DNA from: JAGOZV01 sp964346445
Lineage (GTDB): Bacteria > Patescibacteriota > Saccharimonadia > Saccharimonadales > Saccharimonadaceae
NCBI GenBank assembly: GCA_964346445.1
Contig: CAYFUI010000016.1
Location: 1-15,092 of the forward strand
Direction: 5' to 3'
DNA: 15,092 nt
Of the stretch, positions 13,563-15,092 are shown piece by piece. The notes beneath the pieces were generated by a model, which worked only from the letters and a program-made list of their open reading frames with translations, did no database searches and was not told where the DNA came from. Positions within the stretch are counted from its first letter, which is position 1; the number at the start of each line of letters is the position of its first letter. Position numbers and translations under genes: made by a program.

Positions 13563-14386
13563 ATCATATTGGCCACTAGTTTTGGTGATTCATAATGTGT
13601 AAGGTGCCCTGAAGTCTCTATAATATTAATTGTGCCTTTTGGCAGTGCTTGATAAAGCTTTATTTGTTTTTCTAGGGGCGCAATATCGTCTTTTTCTCCG
13701 GCAATTATTAATGTAGGAATATCAATTCTTGTGGCGTACTCCTTGACGCCATGGTTAGACGAGGCTAGATAAGACTCTGTTAAGGCCTTAATGCTGGTAA
13801 AGTCATTGAAGTGCGCCAAATGCTCTTTATTAATAAATTGGCGCTTTTCCTTGCTACGGTCTTTAATCATAAATTCACTAGCAATTAAGGTAGTAGTTTT
13901 AGCAGAAAACCATTTATGAGCTAACGGCTGCGGTAGTTTATTTCCAACCCAATAATAAGCGTCACCAGCTTTATCTGTGGTCGATTTAGAATGGTTTATG
14001 GCGGTCGGTATGGGGTTTAGCAATATTAAGCATTCAATTTGTCGTGAATTCTTTTTTTGGCTAGCATAAGCTGCTGTTATTACACTGCCAAAAGAATGCC
14101 CTAGTAAATTAGGCTTTACCTTAACCTTAAACTGCTTTGTTACATCTTGAATAAACTGGGCTAGCCATTCTTCATAATTGCTTAAAAAATAATTAGATAA
14201 ATTTGGCCCTTCTCCAAAGCCAGGAAGGTCTGGTACGATTACTAGTTGACCTTTTTTAGCTAGCTCTTTTGCAATTAACTCTAGGCCGTGGTGCGTGCCG
14301 CGGTAACCGTGAATTAAAATGCTAACAGCGTCGCTATTTTTATCTCCATAGGTCCAAAAAGCCGAACCATGTTTAGTTTTTTCCAT
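13529..14386 (-). CDS. Alpha/beta-fold hydrolase
   Basis: A 285-residue alpha/beta hydrolase without signal peptide or membrane segment. It shows the oxyanion region ILIHGYRGTHHG (24-34), DLPGFGEGP, the nucleophile elbow GHSFGS with S98, the acid region AGEKDD (D233 or D234), and the catalytic H261 in SGHLTHYE. A helical cap lies at about 140-210. Substrate is unknown; the family includes esterases, lipases, C-C hydrolases and haloperoxidase-like enzymes. It lies 22 nt downstream of the glutaredoxin gene and is probably co-transcribed. Its 3' end overlaps the convergent glycosyltransferase by 34 bp, so the last coding residues of both genes are constrained by the same DNA. Confidence 0.9.
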   Translation of the reverse strand: MEKTKHGSAFWTYGDKNSDAVSILIHGYRGTHHGLELIAKELAKKGQLVIVPDLPGFGEGPNLSNYFLSNYEEWLAQFIQDVTKQFKVKVKPNLLGHSFGSVITAAYASQKKNSRQIECLILLNPIPTAINHSKSTTDKAGDAYYWVGNKLPQPLAHKWFSAKTTTLIASEFMIKDRSKEKRQFINKEHLAHFNDFTSIKALTESYLASSNHGVKEYATRIDIPTLIIAGEKDDIAPLEKQIKLYQALPKGTINIIETSGHLTHYESPKLVANMIYDFLESIKSE

Positions 14387-14408
14387 TACTTGACACCCAT
14401 AGTTAAGG

Positions 14409-14666
14409 TTATACTTTCGCTATCCCCTGGTCTTCTAGGGCTTGGATAATCTTAGGACGGTCAAAGCCATGAATAATTACACCATTAATATCAGTAACTG
14501 GCACACCCTTGAAGTTGTCGCCTACTTTTTTAATCAGCTCTTCTTTATGTTTAGGATCTGCCTCAATATCTTTGGTTATGTATTCAACATTTATGCTGTC
14601 TAGCCATTCTTGCTCGGTTTTGCAAAAAGCACACCATGGGGTTTTGTATATAATTACTTTAGCCAT
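14409..14666 (-). CDS. Glutaredoxin / NrdH-like thioredoxin-fold protein
   Basis: An 85-residue dithiol redox protein. The active site is C12-A-F-C15 in TPWCAFCK, the cis-proline is V55-P56 in GVPVTD, and NGVIIHGFDRPKI follows, as in small glutaredoxin-like proteins. It would reduce protein disulfides or supply electrons to a reductase; no ribonucleotide reductase gene is nearby. The ATG at 14666 is preferred over the one at 14687 because a perfect AAGGAG lies 4 nt upstream. Unlike most promoter-proximal genes here it has a leader of about 30 nt with a good SD. It is followed by the hydrolase gene. Confidence 0.93.
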   Translation of the reverse strand: MAKVIIYKTPWCAFCKTEQEWLDSINVEYITKDIEADPKHKEELIKKVGDNFKGVPVTDINGVIIHGFDRPKIIQALEDQGIAKV

Positions 14667-14670
14667 TTTT

Positions 14671-14676
14671 CTCCTT
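14671..14676 (-). promoter_or_regulatory. Shine-Dalgarno of the glutaredoxin gene
   Basis: AAGGAG on the minus strand lies 4 nt before the ATG at 14666. It decides this start over the in-frame ATG at 14687. Confidence 0.75.
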
Positions 14677-14703
14677 ATATTATTCATCTGACTTCTAACC
14701 CTT

Positions 14704-14709
14704 ATTATA
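14704..14709 (-). promoter_or_regulatory. -10 box of the glutaredoxin-hydrolase operon
   Basis: TATAAT on the minus strand, 37 nt before the ATG at 14666, giving a leader of about 30 nt that contains the SD. It is the conventional counterpart to the short-leader promoters elsewhere in the window. Confidence 0.5.
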
Positions 14710-14725
14710 CCTTATATAATCGTGT

Positions 14726-14731
14726 TATAAT
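14726..14731 (+). promoter_or_regulatory. -10 box of the pilin-like gene
   Basis: TATAAT on the plus strand with eight bases to the ATG at 14740 and no SD. The predicted leader is 0-2 nt. It is divergent from the glutaredoxin promoter about 20 bp away. Confidence 0.5.
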
Positions 14732-14739
14732 TTAATCAT

Positions 14740-15092
14740 ATGCAATATGTTAAGAGTAAAAAATTACCTTTTGCCGGTTTTGTCCTCCCTACAGTGCTGG
14801 TTGTTTCAGTAATTATGCTAACAGCCCTTACGATGTCTCTTAGTATTGTTTGGAGCGGTAGGCAGGCCCTTAAGCAGCAATTTGACCTGCAAAACGCCCG
14901 TACTGCTACTATTTCTGGGGCTAATCTAGCCAGTGGTTGTCGCTATGCTACAAATATTATAATTTCCGAAAACATCACTTCTAACTATACCGACTGCGGA
15001 AAAACCTTAGCTACGGCTAGTAGTCGTTATCTTGTTCTTACTCCTAATTATGGCAATGCCACTAGCACCTTCGGTTTTAGTGCGAATTACAT
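14740..15092 (+). CDS. Pilin-like (PilX/minor-pilin type) protein, partial
   Basis: An open frame of 117 codons runs from the ATG at 14740 to the window end with no stop codon, so the 3' part is missing. It begins MQYVKSKKLPFAGFVLPTVL, a short basic leader followed by a G-F junction and a hydrophobic helix of about 20 residues, as in class III signal peptides cut by prepilin peptidase. Position +5 is Thr rather than Glu, which is more like PilX/GspK-type minor pilins than major pilins. After the helix comes a WSGRQAL...FDLQNARTA segment like the amphipathic start of pilin alpha-1, then two cysteines (around residues 67 and 86) that could form a disulfide. A pilus or pseudopilus role is inferred. 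Other pilus genes would be expected just downstream. Confidence 0.7.
   Translation, partial: MQYVKSKKLPFAGFVLPTVLVVSVIMLTALTMSLSIVWSGRQALKQQFDLQNARTATISGANLASGCRYATNIIISENITSNYTDCGKTLATASSRYLVLTPNYGNATSTFGFSANY

Noticed and set aside
1..15092. UGA recoding as glycine or tryptophan
   Set aside because: gltX and smpB end in TGA exactly at family length and no coding frame contains in-frame TGA.
1..15092. CRISPR array, insertion sequence, prophage or defence island
   Set aside because: No direct-repeat arrays, transposase motifs, terminal inverted repeats or phage genes were seen; the content is housekeeping and cell-surface genes.

Overview
The window looks like chromosome from a small-genome, AT-rich Patescibacteria/CPR bacterium, most likely a Saccharibacteria (TM7) relative. 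That placement is inferred from gene content: a DUF3048 protein, a PEGA-domain membrane protein, a sortase with a long cytoplasmic tail, a divergent YjeF-like protein, a pilin-like protein, very short intergenic gaps and many gene overlaps. gltX and smpB both end in TGA and no ORF reads through TGA, so this is not one of the UGA=Gly lineages (Gracilibacteria/Absconditabacteria). There are no rRNA genes, CRISPR arrays, insertion sequences or prophage genes, and no gene-free stretch longer than about 100 bases.

Layout. Positions 1-28 hold a terminator-like hairpin. A minus-strand run goes from 5633 down to 47: an unrecognised one-TM protein, gltX, a DUF3048 (YerB-like) protein, a membrane histidine kinase, a receiver-only response regulator, and tRNA-Glu(CTC). 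A plus-strand PEGA-domain protein (5725-7185) diverges from this run. It meets, tail to tail, a minus-strand sortase (7189-8577), which is preceded by a two-TM K+-channel-like protein and tRNA-Leu(CAA). Upstream lies a tight minus-strand operon, smpB - xth - YjeF-C-like (11232 to 9141), whose genes are joined by stop/start overlaps. Two GT4 glycosyltransferases diverge from a shared promoter patch of about 25 bp near 12360-12384. The plus-strand one overlaps, tail to tail, an alpha/beta hydrolase that follows a small glutaredoxin. A pilin-like ORF starts at 14740 and runs off the window.

How the genes fit together. Much of the window concerns the cell surface: sortase, PEGA protein, DUF3048 protein, glycosyltransferases and pilin-like protein. 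It also holds a two-component pair with no DNA-binding output. The smpB operon groups ribosome rescue, DNA repair and a relic-like metabolite-repair fold.

The most notable pattern is regulatory. At most genes that appear to head a transcript, a TATAAT-like -10 hexamer lies only 6-13 nt before the start codon, with no Shine-Dalgarno (SD). Genes inside operons, and the one head gene with a longer leader, carry an SD. This suggests widespread leaderless or near-leaderless transcription. The tRNA-Glu gene has the same geometry, so its primary transcript may begin at the mature 5' end. Several start codons were moved downstream on this basis.
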